30,448 nt of DNA from PALSA-1336 sp964592725 (GTDB taxonomy: Bacteria > Patescibacteriota > Doudnabacteria > UBA920): contig CAZQFQ010000014.1 in assembly GCA_964592725.1 (NCBI GenBank), positions 1 through 30,448 of the forward strand, given 5' to 3'. The stretch's first letter is position 1. The number at the start of each line of letters is the position of its first letter. Positions 12,399 to 19,263 of this stretch are shown here, piece by piece. The notes beneath the pieces are model-generated. The model was given only the letters and a program-made list of their open reading frames with translations, did no database searches and had not been told where the DNA came from. A program made the translations under genes and the position numbers.

Positions 12399-12462
12399 AA
12401 TTGTTAAAGCACGCTTTTTGAGCGTAACTAAACACTCTACACCAAAAATGCCCCAATGTCAA
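12399..12462 (-). promoter_or_regulatory. candidate promoter with hairpin and GCTTTAACAATT motif
   Basis: TTGACA (12457-12462), 17-bp spacer, TAGAGT (12434-12439). A small hairpin ACGCT/AGCGT (12411-12425) and then GCTTTAACAATT (12399-12410) follow. The -35 lies inside the loop of the terminator hairpin 12443-12472. Confidence 0.5.
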
Positions 12463-12472
12463 GGGGGCATTT
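12443..12472 (-). terminator. terminator after the unknown 230-aa gene
   Basis: On the minus strand, AAATGCCCCC and GGGGCATTT form a stem with a short loop, followed by a T run (CATTTTTGG). It lies 37 nt past the stop at 12509. Confidence 0.75.
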
Positions 12473-12508
12473 AATGCCAGAGGTAATTTTTGGCTTAATT
12501 AAAAGAAA

Positions 12509-13201
12509 TTATTTTAAATAAGCCAAAATTCTCCTTGCTAGAATTTTTGATTTTCCTTCAAATTTGTCTACTTCAATCTGAACCGCCAACTTCTCCTCAG
12601 AAGTTAAAGAAGAAAACAAGGGTTGTAAAAAAATAAAATTTTGTAATTTAATAACTTCCTTAAAAACAAGTCCGTTTGCTCCCGCATAGCTCAATAAATA
12701 ATTTAACGCGGAGATAATCACCTGAACTCTCGCTTCACTAAATTCCCGGATGGTAGAATTTTCAAATAAAATCCTATTCCTCAAATTTCTAAAACTTTTT
12801 TCGGCATCCTCTGTTCGGCCGTTCTTATTTAATAAAGACAACTTGTTGAGCTCCAAAAAATATTTTTCAAAATTGGCCTTGATGTAATGAATGGCTTGAG
12901 CCGTAGGCATATCTGATGACAATTCCATAACATCTAAATAGTCCTGCGCCTGTTGCCTGGCATAAAATTCCAAGTAATCTTTTAGTTCTTGCAAAATCAA
13001 ACCAAAATCTATTTTTTCCGGAGGTAAAGTAGCCTGTTTTGCCAAATTACGTAATCTCCTCATTGCCGGTTGATCGGCATTTTGCAAAATATTCAACCAT
13101 GGTTGTAAATGCTCCGGGAGAGCTCTTAAAGCCATTACGAAATAATCCCGTGCGTCATATTCGGCTCCGTCCCCCCTGCCACGATTCAAGTCAGCGCCCA
13201 T
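12509..13201 (-). CDS. 230-aa helical protein of unknown function
   Basis: A soluble protein with no signal peptide or membrane helix, predicted mostly helical from its Leu/Lys/Glu pattern. The N-terminus (MGADLNRGRGDGAEYDARDY) is glycine and charge rich. A middle stretch around 120-165 (KNGRTEDAEKSFRNLRNRIL) and the C-terminal end (KSKILARRILAYLK) are basic. No catalytic motif is visible and I do not recognise a family. It stands alone between two terminators, downstream of groEL on the same strand. Coding status is supported by length, codon usage and its own terminator. Confidence 0.72.
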   Translation of the reverse strand: MGADLNRGRGDGAEYDARDYFVMALRALPEHLQPWLNILQNADQPAMRRLRNLAKQATLPPEKIDFGLILQELKDYLEFYARQQAQDYLDVMELSSDMPTAQAIHYIKANFEKYFLELNKLSLLNKNGRTEDAEKSFRNLRNRILFENSTIREFSEARVQVIISALNYLLSYAGANGLVFKEVIKLQNFIFLQPLFSSLTSEEKLAVQIEVDKFEGKSKILARRILAYLK

Positions 13202-13234
13202 AAAATATTTTAGTTAAGAAACACATACAATTAT

Positions 13235-13274
13235 AACAAAAAGCCCGGGGTTTGTTAACCCCGGGCTTTTTGTT
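13235..13274 (-). terminator. terminator after groEL, 18-bp perfect stem
   Basis: AACAAAAAGCCCGGGGTT and its exact complement separated by TGTT. The A and T runs at both feet make it usable in either direction; groEL ends 48 nt upstream on the minus strand. Confidence 0.92.
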
Positions 13275-13320
13275 ATGCTTATTCGTGTTAATTCGTTTTT
13301 AATCCGTGTTTATTGGTTTG
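13275..13320. repeat. TTCGTGTTAATTCG short-period repeat
   Basis: Iterated ATTCGTGTTAATTCG / ATCCGTGTTTATTGG units between the terminator and the groEL stop codon. Same family as 7106-7148, 11701, 16438 and 18981. Confidence 0.6.
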
Positions 13321-13321
13321 C

Positions 13322-14986
13322 CTAATAATCCATACCGCCCATACCTCCGCCCATACCAGCGGGTGCGGCTGGCGCTTTGGGCTCGGGCTTGTCAACCACA
13401 ATGGCCTCGGTGGTAACCAAAGTGGAGGCGATGGAGACCGCGTTCTCCAAAGCCAGGCGGGTAACTTTAAGAGGGTCAACGATACCAACTTTCATCATAT
13501 CTTCCACCACTCCGGTCTGCCAGTCCGCGCCGTCGTATTTGGTAAAATCATAACCTGCATGAGCACCTTTGGTTTGGATAAAAGTAATAATGTTGGTTGG
13601 CTCTACTCCTGAATTTTGGGAGATCTGTCTCAATGGCGCTTCAAGAGCGGTAAGAACAATGTGATAACCCATACGATAAGCGCCGCTTAATTTAGCCTTC
13701 TCTTTTTCCAATAACGGCACAATTTTTACCAAAGCCGCTCCACCACCGGCCACAATTCCCTCTTCTACCGCGGCCTTAGTGGCATTAAGCGCATCTTCTA
13801 TTTTGAATTTCTTGGCTTTCATCTCGGTTTCAGTAAAGGCGCCTACTTTGATTACCCCCACTCCGCCCGCCAAACGCGCCATTCGTTCCTGCAATTTTTC
13901 CTTGTCGTAATCCGAAGTAGAATTCTTAATTTCAGCTTTAATTTGATTTACACGCTCGTCTATTTTATTTTTGTCGCCAGCGCCACCCACAATAGTGGTA
14001 AACTCTTTAGTGGCGATAACTTTACGTGCCTTGCCCAAGTCCACAATTTCGGTTTTATCAAGCTTCAATCCCATATCTTTGGTGATTACATTACCGCCGG
14101 TAAGCACCGCAATATCCTGAAGCATTTCTTTGCGCCTGTCGCCAAAACCCGGAGCCTTAACAGCCAAAACATTAAACGTGCCGCGCAATTTATTTAATAC
14201 AAAAGTAGTCAGAGCCTCGCCTTCAACCTCGTCCGCGATTATCACCAAATCTTTTTTGCCGCTTTGCGCCACTTTTTCCAGAATTGGCAAAACTTCCTGA
14301 ACAGAAGAAACTTTTTCGTCGGTGATTAAAATATAGGCGTCTTCCCATACGGCTTCCATACGTTCGGCGTTGGTTACCATGTACGGATTTACAAAACCCT
14401 TGTCAAAACGCATTCCTTTGACCACTTCTTTTTCCAACCCCGTGGTCTGACCTTCTTCTACTGTGATAATTCCCTCATGTCCGACTTCTTCCATTGCTTC
14501 GGCTATTAGCTTGCCAACTTCCGGATCCAAAGAAGCAATGGTCGCGACCTGCTGGATTTCTTCTTTATTTTTTACATCTTTTTTAACTTTTTTGAGTTCT
14601 TCCACCACAAAAGCCACAGCTTTGTCCATGCCTTTTTTTATTTCGTTAGCCTGGGTGGAGGCTAAGGCTGCCGCTTCAAAAGCCGCTTCAATCATTTTTT
14701 GTGCTAAAACCGTGGCAGTGGTCGTCCCGTCGCCGGCGGCCTCATTGGTTTTGTTGGCCACTTCCTGGATTAAAGAAGCGCCGACATTTTCAAACTTATC
14801 TTCCAATTCAATTTCTTTGGCCACGGTCACTCCGTCGTCGGTAATTGTGGGACTGCCGTAGCCTTTGTCCAAAATTACGGCTTTACCGGTTGGACCCAGG
14901 GTAACTTTAACTGCGTTTGCGGCTTTGTCTACGCCGGCCTTAATGGCCTGTTTTGCGTCAAAACCGTATTTGATAATTTTTGACAT
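13322..14986 (-). CDS. groEL: chaperonin GroEL (60 kDa)
   Basis: A 554-aa full-length group I chaperonin, which folds proteins in an ATP-driven double ring with GroES. Hallmarks are VTLGPTGKAVILDKGYGSPTI (28-48, ATP site), GDGTTTATVLAQ (about 85-96), the apical domain with GFGDRRKEML, ARLAGGVGVIKVGA (about 367-380), EEGIVAGGGAALV (408-420) and the Gly/Met tail ending GGMGGMDY. A moderate AAAGGA precedes the start. It follows groES, separated by an inverted repeat (15005-15123). No CIRCE operator is visible upstream of groES. Confidence 0.99.
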   Translation of the reverse strand: MSKIIKYGFDAKQAIKAGVDKAANAVKVTLGPTGKAVILDKGYGSPTITDDGVTVAKEIELEDKFENVGASLIQEVANKTNEAAGDGTTTATVLAQKMIEAAFEAAALASTQANEIKKGMDKAVAFVVEELKKVKKDVKNKEEIQQVATIASLDPEVGKLIAEAMEEVGHEGIITVEEGQTTGLEKEVVKGMRFDKGFVNPYMVTNAERMEAVWEDAYILITDEKVSSVQEVLPILEKVAQSGKKDLVIIADEVEGEALTTFVLNKLRGTFNVLAVKAPGFGDRRKEMLQDIAVLTGGNVITKDMGLKLDKTEIVDLGKARKVIATKEFTTIVGGAGDKNKIDERVNQIKAEIKNSTSDYDKEKLQERMARLAGGVGVIKVGAFTETEMKAKKFKIEDALNATKAAVEEGIVAGGGAALVKIVPLLEKEKAKLSGAYRMGYHIVLTALEAPLRQISQNSGVEPTNIITFIQTKGAHAGYDFTKYDGADWQTGVVEDMMKVGIVDPLKVTRLALENAVSIASTLVTTEAIVVDKPEPKAPAAPAGMGGGMGGMDY

Positions 14987-15004
14987 AATTTATTCCTTTA
15001 AATT

Positions 15005-15123
15005 TTCTACTAAATACTAAAGGTTACTAAATATACGAAATACTAAACCGGAATGTTTTTCATTCACGTTTTTTATAGGCTTTAGTATTTAGTATCTTTA
15101 GTATATTTTCGTATTTAGTAGAA
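15005..15123. repeat. inverted repeat of TACTAAATAC units between groES and groEL
   Basis: Left arm identical over 45 bp to 11863-11907; right arm TTTAGTATTTAGTATC...GTATTTAGTAGAA. In RNA it would form a long AU-rich hairpin between the two cistrons. Confidence 0.8.
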
Positions 15124-15132
15124 GGTTAATAG

Positions 15133-15438
15133 TTATTCAACAAGCGCCAAAATATCGGAATCGTCCTTTTCTTTCCCGACATATAAAATTTTGTATTCCA
15201 CTTTTTTGCCGTTCTCGTCTATTTCCACTTCTTCACCGGCGTACTTGCCAAATACGACCGTGTCCCCGACTTTCAATCCCAGCGATGAAATTTCACTGCC
15301 GTTGCCCAGTTCCACAATTTTGCCCTGCGCTTTTTTTTCTTTGTCCGCGGTATCCGGCAAAACAATACCCGATTTTGTAACTTCCTCGGAAGACAGCTGT
15401 TTTACCAGCACGCGATTTCCCAAAGGTTTTACTTTCAT
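15133..15438 (-). CDS. groES: co-chaperonin GroES (10 kDa)
   Basis: A 101-aa GroES that caps the GroEL ring. It shows the start VKPLGNRVLVKQ, the mobile-loop region TKSGIVLPDTADKEKKAQGK (21-40), VVFGKYAGEEVEIDENGKK (62-80) and YKILYVGKEKDDSDILALVE at the end, with an insertion-like KEKDDSD. GGAG lies 8 nt before ATG. First gene of groES-groEL, bounded on both sides by copies of the same inverted-repeat family. Confidence 0.98.
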   Translation of the reverse strand: MKVKPLGNRVLVKQLSSEEVTKSGIVLPDTADKEKKAQGKIVELGNGSEISSLGLKVGDTVVFGKYAGEEVEIDENGKKVEYKILYVGKEKDDSDILALVE

Positions 15439-15452
15439 AGGTTTCTCCGAAA

Positions 15453-15552
15453 CTTCTACTAAATACGAAACTATACTAAAAGTACGAAATACTAAAATTA
15501 AAATTCAAGTTTAGTATTTAGTATCTTTCGTATTCTTTAGTATTTAGTAGAG
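15453..15552. repeat. inverted repeat of TACTAAATAC units upstream of groES
   Basis: Left arm CTTCTACTAAATACGAAACT, right arm TCGTATTCTTTAGTATTTAG then TAGAG. It lies where the groES promoter is expected, so it may contain or replace the regulatory site. Confidence 0.75.
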
Positions 15553-15622
15553 ATAATTAATTCTAAAATTAATTTAATTATAGCTTAATTTATCACTCTG
15601 TCAAGATGACTGATAAAGCCTA

Positions 15623-16570
15623 TTATCCCGCAAAAAACCTGGTTAAAAGCTCTCTTTGTTTGCTCTGCGGATGAAAGGATAATTCGTCATCCAAAACCAA
15701 AATAAACTCTTCCTTCCGGATTTTTGGCAACTGCCAGTTTTTTAGTTTGATTTCCAGCCATTGCCCGAATTTACCGTTTAGCATCCGCTCGAGTTTTATT
15801 TGCAACGATGATTGTCCATCGGATGAAAGGATTGCACTCCCCCTCTTTTTCAAAGAGGGGGCCGGGGGGAGTTCAAAATTCGGAAAAAACATTTTTATCC
15901 ATTGGCCGTTCTTTTCCTGAAATTCCTCCACCGCATCCTGATTTATCAGCGGCCTTAGTTTTGCATATTCCCAGGCCGTGTATAAATTCCGCAGCTGATT
16001 AATTTTCTTTACCCCGGCCAAATAATGGTTGAGACAAAACCGGTCGGCAATTTTTTTGCCGTGGCGGCGCATTCCCAATATTTGGAAGTAAAAGGTCACC
16101 ACGGTGCGCCCGAACCACAAAAATTTGGGGTCAACTATAATTAAAAGGTCAATATCGGAATCAGTTTTTTCCTGCCCCATAGCCTGGCTGCCAGCCAGCG
16201 CCGCTCCGCGCACAAAAGGCAAATATTTTAAACCGCCAATAAACCGGCGAATCCGACGCTCGCGCTTAATCCCGTAAATATAATTGGCCAAACGCCGGTC
16301 GATTATATTTACCCGCCCGCGCAGGCAGTAAAACCCGTTTTTTTGTTGAACTTCATTTTGGCATTCTTCATCCAGGCACTTTACAACTTCATCAATGTCG
16401 GCTATTTGATTATCGCCCGCCGATTCATCAATCAAATCCCAATCTGTGTTAATTCGTGTCCTTAAAATTTGAATATTAGCCAACAAAAATTTATGCAATT
16501 CCAAAAGCGTTACAGGGTAATCCTGAAGATCGAAAAATTTAAGGGTCAATAATATGCGCTCTTTAAGCAT
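15623..16570 (-). CDS. nucleotidyltransferase-domain protein with two in-frame repeat insertions
   Basis: A 315-aa protein with a minimal DNA polymerase beta-like nucleotidyltransferase core: AALAGSQAMG (123-132) and TDSDIDLLII (136-145; metal-binding Asp139, Asp141). The N-terminal part may be a winged-helix-like domain. The rest (160-230) is a helical region. Residues about 37-45 (RTRINTDWD) are a translated TCCGTGTTAATTCGTG repeat (16438-16460), and residues about 235-250 (PPAPSLKKRGSA) are a translated C-rich palindrome (15839-15861). Substrate unknown; not a recognisable tRNA nucleotidyltransferase. Confidence 0.75.
   Translation of the reverse strand: MLKERILLTLKFFDLQDYPVTLLELHKFLLANIQILRTRINTDWDLIDESAGDNQIADIDEVVKCLDEECQNEVQQKNGFYCLRGRVNIIDRRLANYIYGIKRERRIRRFIGGLKYLPFVRGAALAGSQAMGQEKTDSDIDLLIIVDPKFLWFGRTVVTFYFQILGMRRHGKKIADRFCLNHYLAGVKKINQLRNLYTAWEYAKLRPLINQDAVEEFQEKNGQWIKMFFPNFELPPAPSLKKRGSAILSSDGQSSLQIKLERMLNGKFGQWLEIKLKNWQLPKIRKEEFILVLDDELSFHPQSKQRELLTRFFAG
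15839..15861. repeat. palindrome inside the nucleotidyltransferase gene
   Basis: Perfect 10-bp stem CCCCCTCTTT/AAAGAGGGGG with loop TTC, followed by CCGGGGGGAG. Read in frame as PPAPSLKKRG. Confidence 0.75.
16438..16460. repeat. TCTGTGTTAATTCGTGTC repeat inside the nucleotidyltransferase gene
   Basis: Matches the intergenic units at 11701-11767 and 13275-13320. Read on the minus strand in frame as RTRINTDWD. Confidence 0.6.
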
Positions 16571-16578
16571 TTAACACG

Positions 16579-16601
16579 GTAGCGGCGGCCACCGGCCGCC
16601 A
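16579..16601 (+). repeat. REP element 1 (GTAG type), 3' side of RAYT
   Basis: GTAG followed by the hairpin CGGCGGCC-A-CCGGCCGCC (23 nt in total). The GTAG head plus GC-rich hairpin is the classical bacterial REP layout. It lies 18 nt past the transposase stop. Confidence 0.88.
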
Positions 16602-16618
16602 TCTAATTATATTATATT

Positions 16619-17104
16619 TTACATCCAAAGATTTTCCCGGTTATTTCTGTCTAGCCCCCATTTCCGGGGATTGTTACGGATATATTCCCTTATACGCCGC
16701 AGTGATTTTTCGTCCCTGATGACATTATCATAAAACGATTTTTGCCAAGCGAAATTTGCAAACCCCCCGGTATGCAAATGTTTGGAAACAATATTTTTAT
16801 AAGAACCGATGATTTGCGATAGATTGCTTTGCAGACCACCGGCTTTGGTTTCAAGAATTACAATCCCGTGCAAATGATTGGGCATAATTATAAATTCGTC
16901 TAATTCAACATTATCGTAATGTTTTGGGATTTCTTCCCAAAAATCCTCGGCCGCTTGGCCGGCATTGTTTAAAACCATTTCACAGTCAAAAATTTCTCCG
17001 AAATGTTCGCGGCGGTCTTTTGTGCAAATCGTTACAAAATAAAAATTTGGGTGGCTATAATCGAATTTTTTTATTCTGTTTGGTTTTCTGGCAAACATAT
17101 TCAT
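16619..17104 (-). CDS. REP-associated tyrosine transposase (RAYT) with REP pair
   Basis: A 161-aa Y1 HUH transposase of a different subgroup from the one at 159-806. HUH motif MPNHLHGIV (His77, His79); catalytic tyrosine in IIGSYKNIVSKHL (Tyr102); family tail WQKSFYDNVIRDEKSLRRIR (120-139) then YIRNNPRKW. It is bracketed by inverted REPs: one 18 nt past its stop (16579-16601), the other 3 nt before its start codon (17108-17130), so the REP hairpin overlaps the translation initiation region. A second REP pair without transposase lies at 17492-17557. All catalytic residues are present. ATG at codon 3 is an alternative start. Confidence 0.94.
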   Translation of the reverse strand: MNMFARKPNRIKKFDYSHPNFYFVTICTKDRREHFGEIFDCEMVLNNAGQAAEDFWEEIPKHYDNVELDEFIIMPNHLHGIVILETKAGGLQSNLSQIIGSYKNIVSKHLHTGGFANFAWQKSFYDNVIRDEKSLRRIREYIRNNPRKWGLDRNNRENLWM

Positions 17105-17107
17105 AAG

Positions 17108-17130
17108 TGGAGGCCGGTGGCCTCCGCTAC
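17108..17130 (-). repeat. REP element 2 (GTAG type), 5' side of RAYT
   Basis: On the minus strand GTAGCGGAGGCCACCGGCCT then CCA; inverted relative to REP 1. It ends 3 nt before the transposase ATG. Confidence 0.88.
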
Positions 17131-17132
17131 CG

Positions 17133-17477
17133 TTATAGACCCAATTTATCCAGCGTTATCTCGTCCCAATCTTCAAACCCCACCTCTTTGTATACCCGCA
17201 ACTTGTGTGAAAATTCCGTTTCGGAAAATTTGTACTGGGTTTGGGCGCTTTGACCGGCTCGATGGGAATACATTTCTTTTTTCTCTAAAACCACCGGACG
17301 GTTTTCGCGCACCAGCTTAAATTTCCCGGACGGGTTTTCAAAAATTAAAATGTCCTGCGTCCCCTGCTTTATGGGCCCGTCCTGGGTATCCATAATTAAA
17401 TCTTCGCGCGTGAGGCTCACATTCTTAAAATGTTTCTGCGCCGCCTCCACCAATTGTTGCCATTTTTCTTCTTGCAT
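17133..17477 (-). CDS. 114-aa conserved-type protein of unknown function
   Basis: A small acidic/basic mixed protein. The N-terminal helix (MQEEKWQQLVEAAQKHFKNV) is followed by a beta-rich section with DGPIKQGTQDILIFENPSGKF (33-53), FKLVRENRPVVLEKKEMYSH (53-72) and a final helix-rich part with FSHKLRVYKEVGFEDWDEI. The strand pattern suggests a small alpha+beta fold. No catalytic signature. It is a stand-alone gene caught between the RAYT/REP unit and a REP pair. Function unknown. Confidence 0.75.
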   Translation of the reverse strand: MQEEKWQQLVEAAQKHFKNVSLTREDLIMDTQDGPIKQGTQDILIFENPSGKFKLVRENRPVVLEKKEMYSHRAGQSAQTQYKFSETEFSHKLRVYKEVGFEDWDEITLDKLGL

Positions 17478-17491
17478 AAATTTGCCTTGAT

Positions 17492-17557
17492 GTAGCGGCG
17501 GCCATTGGCCGCCACTAAATTAAACAGGTTAGAATGGAGGCCGGTGGCCTCCGCTAC
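17492..17557. repeat. inverted REP pair (BIME-like) without transposase
   Basis: REP 3 (17492-17514, GTAGCGGCGGCCATTGGCCG then CCA) and REP 4 (17535-17557, inverted, identical in sequence to REP 2) face each other across 20 nt. Layout and sequence match the pair around the RAYT, so this looks like a mobilised miniature copy. Confidence 0.88.
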
Positions 17558-17560
17558 AAT

Positions 17561-18964
17561 TTATTTTTTAAATTTATTCGATATATCTTCGACCTTTTTA
17601 ATAACATCAGCCTCATTAATAGTTAAGAGTCGGCGGTCAAGCATAACAATCTTCCCATTTATAATTGAATCAACCACATCGCTCCCGCTGGTATTATAGA
17701 CCAAAGTGGAATAAATGTCGTAGGATGGCTGTAAATGGGCTTGTTGTAAATCTAATATGATTATATCGGCCTGTTTACCTGCTTTTAGCGAGCCGATTTT
17801 GTCATCAAGCCCCAAAATTTTGGCGCCGTCAATGGTGGCCATACGCACGATTTTTTCAGGGTTGATGGTGTAGCCGTTTTGGCAAAACTTATCCGGTGAT
17901 AAGCATTTTAAATATCCGTAAGCCGCAAAATTAATTTGCCCGAACATATCCAGGCTGTTGCTGGATGCCGCGCCGTCCGTGCCAATACCAACGTTCAGGC
18001 CGCTGTTTAGCATTTCCACAACCGGGGGCAAAAACGGGCCGAGCTTGGCCTCACTTTTAGGATTAAAAGAAACTCCGACGTTGGGATATTGCGCCAGCAA
18101 ATTTATTTCGTCTTGATTAACATCGGCGGCATGCGCCAAAACCAATTTGTTCCGCAAAAAGCCGGCTTCCGATATTAATTCGGTCGGGGTCAGCTGATAT
18201 TTGGCCAGGCTGTCGGTGCGGTTTTGCGGATCTTCCTCAAAGTGGATGTGGACCAAATAATTATTTTTTAAAGCGTAATCGGAAATTTGTTTTAATTCGC
18301 TGATTGTATAATCCAAAAACGGATTCGGCGCCAGGGAAAAAGTTATAAGCGGATTGTTTTGGTTTTGGCTGATAAAATTCTGGTCAAAAGTTATTTGCCC
18401 GTTGTTATCAGTGGTCGGAATTCTTAATACCGCGCGCATTCCCGCCTGCGAGACCGCCTCGGCCGTGTTTTCCGGAAAAAAATACATATCGTTAAACGCC
18501 GTGGTGCCGCTGCAGATCATTTCATCTTCCGCAAGGAGGCTACCCCAGTAAACGTCATCCGGGGTTATTTGCTGTTCGTAAACTGCAGTGCTTTTTAGCC
18601 AGGGTTCAAAGGCATCGTTGTCATCCAATCCCCTAAGCAGAGTCATGGCCGAGTGCGCGTGGGTATTAACCAGGCCGGGCATAACCAGTTTTCCGGTTGC
18701 ATCAATAGTTTTGGATGCGCTGATGTCAGCCGGCGCCCGGCCACTTCCCAAACCGATAATTTTTCCATCCCTAATTTCCACCCATCCGGGATTATAAATA
18801 TCGGATTTTTGGTCCAAAGTCAAAACTTCGGCGTTGGTAATAAGTATATCCGCCGCGTAACTATTTGTCTGGAACGCCTGGTGTTGGTGCCGATCAAAGT
18901 GCCAAATTAAAAAACCTGATGCGACTAACAAAACCAAAATCAAAAAAAAGATCTTATTACGCAT
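17561..18964 (-). CDS. membrane-anchored MTA/SAH deaminase-like amidohydrolase
   Basis: A metal-dependent amidohydrolase similar to 5'-methylthioadenosine/S-adenosylhomocysteine deaminases. Motifs are the metal site VNTHAHSAMTLLRGLDD, HIHFEE, KLVLAHAADV and GTDGAASSNSLDMFGQ, with the C-terminal IGSLKAGKQADIIILDL. Unlike the usual cytosolic enzyme it begins with a strong hydrophobic helix (IFFLILVLLVASGFLIWHF) after a basic MRNK, so the catalytic domain should lie outside the membrane. I chose ATG 18964 (MRNK); upstream ATGs at 18979 and 18994 lie in repeat-derived sequence. It is last in a run with mutM, a methyltransferase and a 75-aa membrane protein. Other amino-group substrates (guanine, cytosine type) are possible. 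Confidence 0.85.
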   Translation of the reverse strand: MRNKIFFLILVLLVASGFLIWHFDRHQHQAFQTNSYAADILITNAEVLTLDQKSDIYNPGWVEIRDGKIIGLGSGRAPADISASKTIDATGKLVMPGLVNTHAHSAMTLLRGLDDNDAFEPWLKSTAVYEQQITPDDVYWGSLLAEDEMICSGTTAFNDMYFFPENTAEAVSQAGMRAVLRIPTTDNNGQITFDQNFISQNQNNPLITFSLAPNPFLDYTISELKQISDYALKNNYLVHIHFEEDPQNRTDSLAKYQLTPTELISEAGFLRNKLVLAHAADVNQDEINLLAQYPNVGVSFNPKSEAKLGPFLPPVVEMLNSGLNVGIGTDGAASSNSLDMFGQINFAAYGYLKCLSPDKFCQNGYTINPEKIVRMATIDGAKILGLDDKIGSLKAGKQADIIILDLQQAHLQPSYDIYSTLVYNTSGSDVVDSIINGKIVMLDRRLLTINEADVIKKVEDISNKFKK

Positions 18965-18980
18965 TGAGATTTTCTGCATA

Positions 18981-19030
18981 TAATCCGTAGCCATCCGTGG
19001 ATCCGAATATTCATCCGTAGATCCGCGTTA
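18981..19030. repeat. ATCCGTAGATCCG short-period repeat
   Basis: Iterated ATCCGTAG/ATCCGTGGATCCG units between the 75-aa gene and the deaminase gene. Same family as 11701 and 13275. Confidence 0.55.
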
Positions 19031-19032
19031 TA

Positions 19033-19260
19033 CTACTGCAACCCCTGCATCGGCGCTATATTACTCGCGGCCAGAGTTTTTAAAATCAAAGGCAAAACTA
19101 CCAACAAAGCCACAAGGGGCAAAACGACGAGCACCAAAGTAACATACAACTGCCACCGTGCGTATTTTTTAATCTTCTCCGTATTCTCATAAATTTCCTT
19201 AACCATCTGTTCCTGGGTTATCGCAGGTTTTTGTTCTGATGAATTTTGATTGGTTTCCAT
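19033..19260 (-). CDS. 75-aa small membrane protein
   Basis: A polar N-terminal half with a charged helix (ITQEQMVKEIYENTEKIKKY, 14-33) is followed by one long hydrophobic segment (about 37-66, LYVTLVLVVLPLVALLVVLP its core), which may form a helical hairpin around the prolines. It starts 3 nt after the methyltransferase stop and is surely cotranscribed. Function unknown; it may organise a membrane complex. Confidence 0.78.
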   Translation of the reverse strand: METNQNSSEQKPAITQEQMVKEIYENTEKIKKYARWQLYVTLVLVVLPLVALLVVLPLILKTLAASNIAPMQGLQ

Positions 19261-19263
19261 ATT

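Noticed and set aside
11640..12508. tmRNA, RNase P RNA or SRP RNA in the large gene-free space
   Set aside because: None of their conserved core sequences is present on either strand.
15439..15622. Search for a CIRCE operator upstream of groES
   Set aside because: No TTAGCACTC-N9-GAGTGCTAA; only the TACTAAATAC inverted repeat is present.
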